This document shows, in pieces, positions 7,644 to 15,976 of a stretch of 30,266 nucleotides of DNA (within the stretch, counting starts at the first letter, position 1; every line of letters begins with the position of its first letter). The notes below the pieces were generated by a model, which did no database searches, was not told where the DNA came from, and worked only from the letters and a program-made list of their open reading frames with translations. This stretch comes from Clostridiaceae bacterium (GTDB lineage Bacteria > Bacillota > Clostridia > Oscillospirales > Acutalibacteraceae). A program made the position numbers and the translations under genes. The stretch covers positions 1-30,266 of the forward strand of contig CAJGBX010000003.1 of NCBI GenBank assembly GCA_904501685.1. Reading direction: 5' to 3'.

Positions 7644-8432
7644 ATGAATCCGATTTTATTTGCTGTAATTATTGTCGCTGGTATCGGTCTTGTTGCAGGC
7701 TTGGGACTGTCTATTGCCTCTATCGTAATGGCGGTTAAAACTGATGAAACGGTTGAAAAGCTTCGTGCTGAATTGCCGGGTGCTAACTGCGGTGCTTGCG
7801 GATACTCAGGCTGTGACGGCTATGCCGAAGCCTTGGCTAAAGGTGAGGCTAAGCCCGGTCTTTGTGCCCCGGGCGGTGCCGATTGTAATGAAAAATTAGG
7901 TGAAATCTTGGGTGTCAGCGTTGAAATGACCGAACCGAAGGTTGCAACTGTAAAGTGTAACGGCACTTGTGACCACGTTGGAAACAAAATGAGTTATTTC
8001 GGTGTCTCAACCTGCAAGGCAGCTAATATGATGTACGCCGGCACGTCTGATTGTAATTTCGGTTGCTTGGGCTTTGGGGACTGTCAGCGTGCTTGTAAAT
8101 ACGGTGCGATTGAGGTTATTAACGGCAAGGCGGTTGTAGACCCCGGACAGTGTACTGCCTGTACGGCTTGTGCTACTGCCTGCCCTAAGGGTATTATTGA
8201 AATGATGCCGAAAAGTAAGGTTTACGCTAAGGTACTTTGCTCAAATAAGGATAAGGGAGCCGTTGCACGTAAGGTGTGCGAGGTTGCCTGTATCGGCTGC
8301 GGTAAGTGTAAAAAGGTCTGCGAGTATGATGCGATTACGGTCGAGGATAATTTGGCACGCATCAGTCCCGAAAAGTGTGTAGCCTGCGGTGCATGTGTCG
8401 AAGCTTGTCCGATGAACTGTATCGCGTTGTAA
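7644..8432 (+). CDS. rnfB: Rnf complex subunit B, iron-sulphur protein
   Basis: RnfB is the entry point for electrons from reduced ferredoxin. The 262-residue protein has an N-terminal membrane anchor (about 4-30). A [4Fe-4S] domain of the ASKHA/Rnf type follows, with Cys49, Cys52, Cys57 and Cys74 in NCGACGYSGCDGY and PGLC. Further ferredoxin-like motifs use Cys137/141/147/151, Cys170/173/176/180, Cys216/219/222/226 and Cys245/248/251/255. The many clusters are consistent with a wire from ferredoxin to the membrane flavins. AAGGAGGCGAC gives a good ribosome binding site 12 bp after the rnfA stop. It is the last gene of the operon. I see no clear terminator after it, so some transcription may run into rpsO. 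Confidence 0.96.
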   Translation: MNPILFAVIIVAGIGLVAGLGLSIASIVMAVKTDETVEKLRAELPGANCGACGYSGCDGYAEALAKGEAKPGLCAPGGADCNEKLGEILGVSVEMTEPKVATVKCNGTCDHVGNKMSYFGVSTCKAANMMYAGTSDCNFGCLGFGDCQRACKYGAIEVINGKAVVDPGQCTACTACATACPKGIIEMMPKSKVYAKVLCSNKDKGAVARKVCEVACIGCGKCKKVCEYDAITVEDNLARISPEKCVACGACVEACPMNCIAL

Positions 8433-8464
8433 CTTCACAATTTTTCTCTTTTTCAAAAAAACTC

Positions 8465-8493
8465 TTTACTTTTTGAGATTCTTGTGTTATAAT
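8465..8493 (+). promoter_or_regulatory. Predicted promoter of rpsO
   Basis: TTTACT (8465-8470), a 17-bp spacer and TATAAT (8488-8493) with TGT just before it, giving an extended -10. It sits 33 bp after the rnfB stop and about 125 bp before the rpsO start, leaving a long leader. Confidence 0.75.
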
Positions 8494-8494
8494 G

Positions 8495-8619
8495 CTCCAA
8501 GTCGGTCTTGAGTACCGATGATAATACCGTTTTCTGAGTTTTGGGAGTAAGCCTGTTTTTCGGGAATTCACCAACCTTTAACTCGGGAATGGGTTTAAAT
8601 TTCAGAAAGGGTGAAAACA
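8495..8619 (+). promoter_or_regulatory. Structured rpsO leader, possible S15 autoregulatory element
   Basis: The leader after the promoter can fold. GTCGGT (8501-8506) pairs with ACCGAT (8513-8518). The flanking CTCC near 8496 can pair with GGAG in TTTTGGGAGT (about 8535-8545), making a junction. CCTG and CGGG form a further small hairpin near 8553-8565. AACC and GGGTT can bracket a hairpin just before the ribosome binding site. S15 is known to repress its own mRNA through structured leaders in several bacterial groups, including Firmicutes. The assignment here rests on position and visible pairing only, not on a match to a covariance model. Confidence 0.45.
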
Positions 8620-8883
8620 ATGCTTAAGGAAGAAAAGAATCAGATAATTGCTGAGTATGCAGTTCATGAGGGCGATACCGGTTCTCCGGAGGTTCAGATT
8701 GCTGTTCTTACTCGCCGTATCAACGACTTAACCGAGCATTTAAAGGCAAATACTCACGACCATCATTCTCGTCGCGGTTTGCTCAAAATGGTTGGTCACA
8801 GACGTAATCTTTTGGCTTACTTGCAGAAGAAGGATATCGAAAGATACCGTTCTATCGTTGCAAGACTTGGCTTGCGTAAGTAA
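8620..8883 (+). CDS. rpsO: 30S ribosomal protein S15
   Basis: S15 binds 16S rRNA directly, early in 30S assembly. The product is 87 residues, close to the usual 88-89, and starts MLKEEKNQIIAEYAVHEGDT. The conserved GDTGSPEVQIAVLTRRI, THDHHSRRGLLKMV and RRNLLAYLQKKD segments cover nearly the whole chain. An upstream in-frame GTG (8611) would add three residues. It is rejected because AGAAAGG (8604-8610) lies 9 nt from ATG 8620 but touches the GTG, and because family members start with the MLxxEEK type. The gene lies between its own promoter with a structured leader and a terminator. The rpsO-pnp order is conserved widely in bacteria. Confidence 0.97.
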   Translation: MLKEEKNQIIAEYAVHEGDTGSPEVQIAVLTRRINDLTEHLKANTHDHHSRRGLLKMVGHRRNLLAYLQKKDIERYRSIVARLGLRK

Positions 8884-8892
8884 TCGCATTTC

Positions 8893-8935
8893 AGCCGGTT
8901 GAGGTTTTCTCAACCGGCTTGATTTACTTTATTTA
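8893..8935 (+). terminator. Terminator after rpsO
   Basis: An 11-bp perfect stem (8893-8903 with 8909-8919, AGCCGGTTGAG and its complement) has a GTTTT loop and is followed by TGATTTACTTTATTT. The T-run is broken, so termination may be incomplete and allow readthrough into pnp. Confidence 0.8.
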
Positions 8936-8968
8936 AGGTTTTAATTTTTGTTGAAAATCGAGTGAATT

Positions 8969-9051
8969 ACGGGGAAGTGTGCTGATTTTAGCAGTTGTTC
9001 GGGAGCTTGAGGCTCGAGCTTCGGAACTATTGCTAAAGTACGCACCCCCGT
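8969..9051 (+). promoter_or_regulatory. Long hairpin in the pnp leader
   Basis: An 83-nt segment folds back on itself along nearly its full length. ACGGGG (8969-8974) pairs with CCCCGT (9046-9051), GTGTG with CGCAC, and TTTAGCA with TGCTAAA. An inner arm around GGGAGCTTGA and TCGAGCTTC has only two mismatches and a few G-U pairs. It ends 35 bp before the pnp start. It is too long and lacks a U-tract to be a terminator. In E. coli the rpsO-pnp interval carries a long stem that RNase III cuts, allowing PNPase to repress its own mRNA. A comparable role is inferred here from position and shape. I saw no convincing separate pnp promoter. Confidence 0.6.
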
Positions 9052-9086
9052 GAAAATATAATTTTATTTTATGGAAGGTGTAAAAA

Positions 9087-11297
9087 ATGAGTCAAATTAC
9101 AAAGATGCAGTTTAACAACTACAAGGTTTATGAAACCGTGCTTGCAGGCCGTCCTTTGAAGATTGAGACCGGTATGATGGCACAACTTTCTAATGCCTCG
9201 GTTATGTGTACCTACGGTGAAACCGCCGTATTGTGTAACGTTACTGCTTCGGCAAAGCCGCGTGAGGGTGTTGATTTCTTCCCCTTGTCGGTTGATTACG
9301 AGGAAAAAATGTATTCGGTAGGCCGTATTCCGGGCTCTTTCCAGAGACGCGAGTCCCGCCCCAGCGAGAAGGCTATTTTAACCTCTCGTTGCATTGACCG
9401 TCCTATCCGTCCTTTGTTCCCCAAGGATATGAGAAACGATTGCTCGGTTGTTGCTACCGTTATGGCAGTTGACCCCGATTGCAGTCCTGAAGTCACCGCG
9501 ATGATTGGTGTTTCGGCAGCTATTGCTATTTCCGATATCCCGTGGGATGGCCCTATCAGCGGTGTTAAGGTAGGTCTCGTAGACGGTGAAATCGTTGTTA
9601 ACCCGACCTTAGAAGAGCGTGCTAAGAGTGAAATGGAAGTAACCGTTGCTTCGACCGGTGAATTGGTAGCTATGATTGAGGCTGGCGGTAACGAAATTCC
9701 TGACGACTTGATGTTTGAAGCTATTATGAAGGCTCACGACGTTAACCGTGAGGTTGTTAAGTTTATTAACGGCATTGTTGAAGAAATCGGCAAGCCTAAG
9801 TTCCAGTTCGAGTCTAACGACCCCGACCCGGCAATTATGGCTGAGATTGAGGCTTTCTGTATTGAGGATGTCAAGAAGGCACTTGATACCGACGACAAGA
9901 CCGTTCGTGATGCTGCACTTTTACCTATTTATGACGCTGTTCATGAGAAGTTTGACGAGCGTTTTGAGGGTAAAGAGGCAAAACTCGACGAGATTATGTA
10001 TCTCGTTCAGAAGCATGTTGTTCGTGAGTGGCTGAAGACCGAGCATAAGCGTGTTGACGGCCGCGGTATCAACGAAATCCGTCCTTTGGACGCTAAGATT
10101 GATTTGTTGCCGAGAGTTCACGGCTCGGGCATGTTCACCCGCGGTCAGACTCAGGTTTTATCGATTACAACTTTAGCACCTGTCAGTGAAGCACAGAAGC
10201 TCGACGGTCTTGATGAGGAAACCGAGAAGAGATATATTCATCACTATAATTTCCCGTCCTATTCTGTCGGTGAAACCAAACCGTCCCGTGGTCCCGGACG
10301 TCGTGAAATCGGTCACGGTGCCTTGGCAGAGCGTGCACTTTTGCCGGTTATTCCGTCGGTTGATGAGTTCCCTTATACTATCCGTGTAGTATCTGAGGTA
10401 CTTTCCTCTAACGGTTCTACTTCACAGGGTTCTATCTGCGGTTCTACCTTATCACTTATGGCTGCCGGCGTTCCCATTAAGGCCCCCGTTGCAGGTATTT
10501 CCTGCGGTCTTATCACCGGTGATGACGGTGTTAAGGGCGACTTTATGACTATGGTTGATATTCAGGGTCTTGAGGACTTCTACGGCGATATGGACTTTAA
10601 GGTTGCCGGTACTAAAAAGGGTATCACCGCTATTCAGATGGACTTAAAGGTTCATGGTCTTACTCCCGAAATTATTAAAGAGGCTTTCCAGAAGACTCAC
10701 GATGCAAGAATTAACATTCTGGATGAGATTATGTTGCCCTGTATCGCAGAGCCTCGTGCTGAGCTTTCTAAGTATGCACCCAAGATGCTTACTATGACCA
10801 TTAATCCTGAGAAAATCGGTGACGTTATCGGTAAGCAGGGTAAGGTTATTCAGAAGCTGCAGGAGCTTTATGAGTGCGTAATCAACATCGAGGAAGACGG
10901 ACGTGTATTTATCTCTACTCTTGATACCGAAAAGGGTCAGGCAGTTATGGATGTTATTGATATTATTGCCGAGGGTCCTGAGGTTGGTGCTTTCTATCAG
11001 GGTACCGTTACCAGAATTATGGACTTTGGTGCATTTGTTGAAATTGCCCCCGGTGTTGAGGGTCTTGTGCACGTAAGCAAGCTTGATGTCAAGCGTGTAG
11101 AAAAGGTTGAGGATGTTGTTACTGTCGGTGACATCATTAAGGTTAAAGTTACCGAGATTGATGACCGCGACCGCGTAAATCTTTCCCGCCGCGATGCCTT
11201 GGTTGAGCTTGACGGTATGACCGTTGAAGAGGGCGCCGAGGAGGAACGCCGAGCAAGACGTGACGGTGACCGTCGCGGATTCAGAGGCAGAAGATAA
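9087..11297 (+). CDS. pnp: Polynucleotide phosphorylase
   Basis: PNPase degrades RNA from the 3' end using phosphate, releasing nucleoside diphosphates, and can also add tails. The 736-residue product has the full architecture: two RNase PH-like domains (the first with FFPLSVDYEEKMYSVGRIPGSF, the second with GRREIGHGALAERAL and GISCGL) joined by a helical domain. A KH domain follows, with GKQG at 582-585, and then an S1 domain from about 635 with QGTVTRIMDFGAFVEI. The C-terminus ends in an arginine-rich tail (RRARRDGDRRGFRGRR) likely to add RNA affinity. The length is slightly above the usual 700-720. GGAAGGTG precedes the ATG. The leader hairpin suggests autogenous control. Confidence 0.97.
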   Translation: MSQITKMQFNNYKVYETVLAGRPLKIETGMMAQLSNASVMCTYGETAVLCNVTASAKPREGVDFFPLSVDYEEKMYSVGRIPGSFQRRESRPSEKAILTSRCIDRPIRPLFPKDMRNDCSVVATVMAVDPDCSPEVTAMIGVSAAIAISDIPWDGPISGVKVGLVDGEIVVNPTLEERAKSEMEVTVASTGELVAMIEAGGNEIPDDLMFEAIMKAHDVNREVVKFINGIVEEIGKPKFQFESNDPDPAIMAEIEAFCIEDVKKALDTDDKTVRDAALLPIYDAVHEKFDERFEGKEAKLDEIMYLVQKHVVREWLKTEHKRVDGRGINEIRPLDAKIDLLPRVHGSGMFTRGQTQVLSITTLAPVSEAQKLDGLDEETEKRYIHHYNFPSYSVGETKPSRGPGRREIGHGALAERALLPVIPSVDEFPYTIRVVSEVLSSNGSTSQGSICGSTLSLMAAGVPIKAPVAGISCGLITGDDGVKGDFMTMVDIQGLEDFYGDMDFKVAGTKKGITAIQMDLKVHGLTPEIIKEAFQKTHDARINILDEIMLPCIAEPRAELSKYAPKMLTMTINPEKIGDVIGKQGKVIQKLQELYECVINIEEDGRVFISTLDTEKGQAVMDVIDIIAEGPEVGAFYQGTVTRIMDFGAFVEIAPGVEGLVHVSKLDVKRVEKVEDVVTVGDIIKVKVTEIDDRDRVNLSRRDALVELDGMTVEEGAEEERRARRDGDRRGFRGRR

Positions 11298-11313
11298 ATT
11301 GATTTTTTAAAGT

Positions 11314-11348
11314 AATTCACCTGAGGGTTTTCCTCGGGTGAATTTTTT
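11314..11348 (+). terminator. Terminator after pnp
   Basis: A 13-bp stem (11314-11326 with 11332-11344; one G-U pair) with a GTTTT loop runs directly into a T-run through 11348. It starts 16 bp after the pnp stop. Confidence 0.92.
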
Positions 11349-11370
11349 GGTTTTATTACTTATATTGTGC

Positions 11371-11399
11371 TTGCAATAACGGGTGGATTATAGTATAAT
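11371..11399 (+). promoter_or_regulatory. Predicted sigma-A promoter of the miaB-to-transketolase gene run
   Basis: TTGCAA (11371-11376) and a perfect TATAAT (11394-11399) with the optimal 17-bp spacer. It sits between the pnp terminator and miaB and is the strongest promoter match seen in the window. Confidence 0.8.
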
Positions 11400-11452
11400 T
11401 ATAAAGAATATGGAGAAGTGTTTGCATTTCTTGATTTCGGGAGATTTTTAAG

Positions 11453-12859
11453 TTGGAAAATATTGCAAATTTATCTGAAAAGCAGATCGAAATTGAACGC
11501 CAATTAGGGTTTTGTGAGCGAGTTCGTGAAATAGTAATGAACAAGTATGGGTATAAGCCTCTGGCTTTTGTGCATACCTACGGCTGTCAGCAAAACGTCA
11601 GTGATTCCGAGCATTTAAAGGGTTACTTAGAGCTTATGGGTTACGGCTTTACCGATGACCTTAATGAGGCTGATTTGGTGCTTTATAACACCTGTGCCGT
11701 ACGTGAACACGCCGAGACCAGGGTTTTCGGCAATGTCGGTATTTTGAAAGCAAACAAGCGTCAGCGTCCGAATATGCTTATTTGTATGTGCGGTTGTATG
11801 GCTCAGCAAACCAAAGTTTCCGACCGAATCAGGAAAAGCTATCCGTATGTTGATATCTTGTTCGGCACTCAGGTAAGACACAAATTTCCTGAGTTTGTTT
11901 ACCGCAAGCTAACCCAAGGCAAGCGTGTTTTTGAAAATCCAAAGGATGACAGCGGTATTTTTGAGGGGATTCCCGTTCACCGCGACGGTACCTTTAAAAA
12001 ATGGTTACCGATTATGCAGGGATGTAATAACTTTTGTACCTACTGTATCGTGCCGTATGTCAGAGGACGTGAGTTTTCACGTGAGCCTGAGGATGTTTTG
12101 GCCGAGGCAAAAGAGCTTATAAATTCCGGTGCCAAGGAAATAATGCTATTAGGACAGAATGTCAATTCCTACGGCAAAAACTGTCAGCATAAAATGACCT
12201 TTGCCGGACTTTTGCGAGAAATTAATGCCTTAGAGGGTGACTTCAGAATAAGGTTTATGACCTCGCACCCTAAGGACTGCTCGGACGAGCTTTTGGTTGC
12301 AATGAGTGAGTGTGAAAAGGTTGAGCGGCATTTACATCTTCCGGTGCAGTGCGGAAGCGACAGGGTTTTGAAGGCTATGAACCGGCATTATGATTCGGCA
12401 AGCTATTTGAAGCTTATTGACCGTGCACGCGAGCTTATGCCGAATATTCAGTTTACAAGCGACATTATTGTCGGTTTCCCCGGTGAGACCGAGGAAGACT
12501 TCATAAAAACCGTTGAACTGATAAAAAGGGTAGAGTATTATTCACTGTTTACCTTTATTTTTTCACCGAGACCGGGTACACCTGCCGCCGAAATGCCGGA
12601 TACCGAGTCTAAAGAGGATAAGTCCCGCAGGTTTAGTGAAATGTTAAAGGTGCAGGAGGAGATTTCGCTAAGGCTAAACAAGGCACTTATCGGCAAAAAA
12701 GTACGGCTTTTGATTGAAGAGGTTGACGGGGATATGCTTATAGGCCGCTCGTCGGAAAATTTGGTTGTGAGAATTGCCGGTAAGCCTGAGGATTTAGGAA
12801 CGTTTAAAAATGCCTTGATAGTGGACTTTGACGGTGTGCTTCACGGCAAGGAAATATAA
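11453..12859 (+). CDS. miaB: tRNA-2-methylthio-N6-dimethylallyladenosine synthase
   Basis: MiaB is a radical-SAM methylthiotransferase that converts i6A37 to ms2i6A37 in tRNAs reading U-starting codons. The 468-residue protein shows all three parts. The N-terminal UPF0004 domain has cluster ligands Cys45, Cys81 and Cys115. The radical-SAM core has CNNFCTYC at Cys191/195/198. A C-terminal TRAM domain lies over roughly 400-465. The start is TTG at 11453, with CGGGAG about 9 nt upstream. The next in-frame ATG (11537) would remove 28 residues and lacks a good site, so the TTG is preferred. miaA, which makes the i6A substrate, is five genes downstream in the same run. The order miaB then a ricA-like gene then mutS-mutL resembles Bacillus. 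Confidence 0.95.
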   Translation: MENIANLSEKQIEIERQLGFCERVREIVMNKYGYKPLAFVHTYGCQQNVSDSEHLKGYLELMGYGFTDDLNEADLVLYNTCAVREHAETRVFGNVGILKANKRQRPNMLICMCGCMAQQTKVSDRIRKSYPYVDILFGTQVRHKFPEFVYRKLTQGKRVFENPKDDSGIFEGIPVHRDGTFKKWLPIMQGCNNFCTYCIVPYVRGREFSREPEDVLAEAKELINSGAKEIMLLGQNVNSYGKNCQHKMTFAGLLREINALEGDFRIRFMTSHPKDCSDELLVAMSECEKVERHLHLPVQCGSDRVLKAMNRHYDSASYLKLIDRARELMPNIQFTSDIIVGFPGETEEDFIKTVELIKRVEYYSLFTFIFSPRPGTPAAEMPDTESKEDKSRRFSEMLKVQEEISLRLNKALIGKKVRLLIEEVDGDMLIGRSSENLVVRIAGKPEDLGTFKNALIVDFDGVLHGKEI

Positions 12860-12882
12860 AATAATTTTAGGAGATTTTATAA

Positions 12883-13293
12883 ATGGATATTATAGAAGCA
12901 GCAAGAGCTTTAGGTGTTGCAATGCAGGCCGATGAAAGATATCTGAGATATTTAGAGGCTCGCAAGAAGAATGACGATGACCCGGAACTTCAAAAATTAG
13001 TGGGTGAATTTAACATTGCACGTATGACGGTTGATACCGAATTTCAAAAGGAAGAGGCCGAGCGTGATGTTGAGAAAATTAAGGAATTTAATGTGAAAAT
13101 CCGTCAGCTTTACGGTCAGATTATGTGCAACGACTGTATGATGGAATTTAATAAGGCCAAGGCCGAGTTTGAAGAGGTTATGAAGCGTGTTAACGGAATA
13201 ATCGAGCTTTCAATGGAAGGCGAGGACCCCAATACCTGCGAGCCGGCTACCGGCTGTACCGGAAGCTGCTCAACCTGCGGCGGATGCCATTAA
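12883..13293 (+). CDS. ricA: YlbF/RicA-family regulator with cysteine-rich C-terminus
   Basis: This 136-residue, largely helical protein fits the YlbF/YmcA (Ric) family. In Bacillus, RicA, RicF and RicT form a complex that carries [4Fe-4S] clusters and assists RNase Y-dependent mRNA processing, affecting competence, sporulation and biofilm formation. Helical charged segments fill residues 1-112. Cysteines sit at 82 and 85 (CNDC) and at 119, 125, 129, 132 and 135 in a Gly/Ser-rich tail; C-terminal cysteines are the known cluster ligands of Ric proteins. Its place directly after miaB and before mutS matches Bacillus ymcB-ymcA, which favours ricA over ricF (ylbF), but the paralogues are hard to separate from sequence alone. 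A TTTTAGGAGA site precedes the ATG. Confidence 0.75.
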   Translation: MDIIEAARALGVAMQADERYLRYLEARKKNDDDPELQKLVGEFNIARMTVDTEFQKEEAERDVEKIKEFNVKIRQLYGQIMCNDCMMEFNKAKAEFEEVMKRVNGIIELSMEGEDPNTCEPATGCTGSCSTCGGCH

Positions 13294-13326
13294 CAGATTT
13301 CAGACATCAGATAGCAGAGTCAGACA
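13294..13326 (+). repeat. Short CAGA-type heptad repeat between ricA and mutS
   Basis: CAGATTT, CAGACAT and CAGATAG follow one another in 7-nt steps (13294-13314), then CAGAGT and CAGACA. The repeat begins at the first base after the ricA stop and fills half of the 61-bp gap before mutS. It is too short to assign a function and could be a decayed tandem repeat. Confidence 0.45.
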
Positions 13327-13354
13327 AAGGGTATTTGAATTGAGGTGAAGGTAA

Positions 13355-15958
13355 ATGGCTGAGTTGTCACCTATGATGCGTCAGTATCTTGAAATTAAGG
13401 AGCAAAATAAGGATAATCTTTTGTTTTTCAGGGTTGGTGACTTTTACGAGCTTTTCTTTGACGATGCCATAACGGCATCGCGTGAGTTGGATATTGTTTT
13501 AACCGGTAAGGATTGCGGTCAAGAGAAGCGTGCGCCTATGTGCGGCGTGCCTTACCATTCCTGCGAGAATTATATTGCCCGTTTGATTGAAAAGGGCTAC
13601 CGTGTTGCGATTTGTGAGCAGGTCGAGGACCCGGCTACTGCTAAGGGTCTTGTTAAGCGTGATATCATTCGCGTTGTGACTCCGGGTACTGTTTTAGAGG
13701 ACAGTATGCTGGACGAGTCACGCAATAACTACCTTGCGGCACTTTGCTTTAATAAAAATGATTACGGTCTTTGTTTTGTTGATGCTTCAACCGGTGACGT
13801 CAGTGTGACCGAAATTTCGGGAAGTGATGCAGTACAAAGGGTCACTGCCGAATTAGGACGCTTTAGTCCCAGTGAAATTATTACCACAGGTGAAATCACA
13901 AAAAAGAAAGAGGTTTGTGATTTTATTCAATCTAAGCTGCAGTGCTGTTTAACTATACTTGATGACGAGAAGTTTGACCCGGATGTGGTTGAAATTGCAG
14001 TTTTACGTCACTTTAATATCGGCTCGGTTGCCGAAAAAGGCTTAACTGCCGGCAGTCTTGCGATTTCGGCTTTGGGTGCAACGCTTTACTACCTTGAAAA
14101 AACACAAATGAGCGGTATGGAGCGCATATCAAGTGTCAACATTTACACCGACAATCAATTTATGAAGCTTGATGTTACCGCTATGCGAAATCTTGAGCTG
14201 TGTGAAACTATGCGTAGCAAGGAAAAGCGAGGTTCATTGCTTTGGGTTTTGGATAAGACCAAAACTGCAATGGGCAAGCGGTTACTTCGAAAGCTGATTT
14301 GTCAGCCGCTTATGGACCGAATGGCGTTGGAAACCCGTTACAACGGTGTAGATGAGCTGGTTGGCAATATTGTTGCATTAGGTGAAATACGTGAGTTGTT
14401 GTCCGATATTCACGATATCGAACGTCTTATGACCCGCATTGTCTACGGTACAGCAGGTGGAAGGGAGCTTCGTTCACTCTGCGCAACAATGCGTCTGTTA
14501 CCTGCAATAAAGCGACAGTTAAGCTATCTTAAAAGCCGAATTTTAAGCGGTGTGAATACCGATATTGATACTTTGGAAGATATTTGTGAGCTTATTGACC
14601 GCGCTATTGTTGACGAGCCTCCGTTTTCGGTAAGAGAGGGCGGAATTATCCGAGAGGGCTATAATTCGGAGGTTGATTTGCTCCGTTCGGATTTAAAGGG
14701 CGGTAAGGATATTATAACTAACATCGAAACCGCTGAGCGTGAAAGCACCGGAATTAAGACGTTAAAGGTGCGGTATAACAAGGTTTTCGGTTATTATATT
14801 GAGGTTACCAATTCCTTTAAGGATATGGTGCCCGACCACTACATAAGAAAGCAGACCTTAACTAATTGCGAGCGGTATATTACCGATGAATTGAAAACAA
14901 TTGAGGCTCGTGTTTTGGGTGCCCGTGAGCATAGCTCACAGTTGGAATTTCAGATTTTTGATTCGGTAAGAAAAACGGTTGCCGATGCATTGCCGAGGGT
15001 ACAAAAAACCGCCGATGCGTTAGGCTTGCTCGATGTTTTGTGCTCCTTAGCCGAGGTTGCGGTTAAAAATAACTACTGCCGTCCGACGCTTAATACAAAC
15101 GGTGTATTAAATATTGTCGCAGGCAGGCATCCGGTGGTTGAGGAATTAAGCACAATGCCGTTTGTACCGAACGATACCGTTTTGGATAACGGCAACAACC
15201 GTTGCGCAATTATCACCGGTCCTAATATGGCGGGTAAATCGACCTATATGAGGCAGGTTGCAATTATCACCGTTATGGCTCAAATCGGCTCGTTTGTTCC
15301 GGCTCAGACTGCCGAAATCCCCATAACCGATGCCGTATTTACGCGTGTCGGTGCATCGGATGACTTAGCTTCGGGTCAGTCAACCTTTATGGTTGAAATG
15401 AGTGAGGTTGCTTATATTCTCAAAAATGCCACCTCAAAAAGCCTGCTTATTTTGGATGAAATCGGACGAGGCACCTCGACCTATGACGGAATGTCGATAG
15501 CCCGAGCCGTTTTGGAATATGTTTGCGATAAAAGGAAAATCGGTGCAAAAACGCTGTTTGCTACCCATTATCACGAGCTGACTGCTTTAGAGGACCAGCT
15601 TCAGGGAGTAAAGAATTACAATGTCGCCGTAAAAAAACGCGGTGATGATATCACCTTTTTGCGTAGGATTGTCCGCGGAGGCGCCGATGACAGTTATGGT
15701 GTTGAGGTAGCCAAGCTTTCGGGAATCCCAAGCTCGGTAATTATGAGAGCTAAAGAGATTTTACACGCCCTTGAGACTGAGGGTGCCGATAATACTCCGA
15801 GATTTTCGAGCGATGAAACCGATGCACAGATTACCTTTGAAATTCACGGTGCAAAGCAGCTGCTTGAGGAACTGAAGCTGCTTGATGTCAATACCTTAAC
15901 ACCGATTGAATGTATGAATGCGTTGAACGGTTTTGTTAAAAAGGCAAGAGAAATATAA
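13355..15958 (+). CDS. mutS: DNA mismatch repair protein MutS
   Basis: MutS recognises mismatched base pairs and small loops and recruits MutL in an ATP-dependent way. The 867-residue protein has the normal length and architecture of the MutS1 group. The N-terminal mismatch-reading motif GDFYELF places the intercalating Phe30 and Glu32. Connector and lever domains follow, and the C-terminal ABC-type ATPase has the Walker A loop GPNMAGKST at 622-630. DEIGRGTSTYDG and ATHYHEL mark the Walker B and H-loop regions. GGTGAAGGT precedes the ATG. It is separated from mutL by one gene for an unknown membrane protein; in many Firmicutes mutS and mutL are adjacent. Confidence 0.97.
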   Translation: MAELSPMMRQYLEIKEQNKDNLLFFRVGDFYELFFDDAITASRELDIVLTGKDCGQEKRAPMCGVPYHSCENYIARLIEKGYRVAICEQVEDPATAKGLVKRDIIRVVTPGTVLEDSMLDESRNNYLAALCFNKNDYGLCFVDASTGDVSVTEISGSDAVQRVTAELGRFSPSEIITTGEITKKKEVCDFIQSKLQCCLTILDDEKFDPDVVEIAVLRHFNIGSVAEKGLTAGSLAISALGATLYYLEKTQMSGMERISSVNIYTDNQFMKLDVTAMRNLELCETMRSKEKRGSLLWVLDKTKTAMGKRLLRKLICQPLMDRMALETRYNGVDELVGNIVALGEIRELLSDIHDIERLMTRIVYGTAGGRELRSLCATMRLLPAIKRQLSYLKSRILSGVNTDIDTLEDICELIDRAIVDEPPFSVREGGIIREGYNSEVDLLRSDLKGGKDIITNIETAERESTGIKTLKVRYNKVFGYYIEVTNSFKDMVPDHYIRKQTLTNCERYITDELKTIEARVLGAREHSSQLEFQIFDSVRKTVADALPRVQKTADALGLLDVLCSLAEVAVKNNYCRPTLNTNGVLNIVAGRHPVVEELSTMPFVPNDTVLDNGNNRCAIITGPNMAGKSTYMRQVAIITVMAQIGSFVPAQTAEIPITDAVFTRVGASDDLASGQSTFMVEMSEVAYILKNATSKSLLILDEIGRGTSTYDGMSIARAVLEYVCDKRKIGAKTLFATHYHELTALEDQLQGVKNYNVAVKKRGDDITFLRRIVRGGADDSYGVEVAKLSGIPSSVIMRAKEILHALETEGADNTPRFSSDETDAQITFEIHGAKQLLEELKLLDVNTLTPIECMNALNGFVKKAREI

Positions 15959-15976
15959 TAAGGTGGGAATGGGAAT

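Noticed and set aside
8969..9051. pnp leader hairpin as a terminator
   Set aside because: The stem is far longer than usual, contains internal mismatches and is followed by GAAAATATAA rather than a T-run.
13294..13354. CRISPR-like array between ricA and mutS
   Set aside because: The repeat unit is only 7 nt with no spacers; it does not resemble a CRISPR array.
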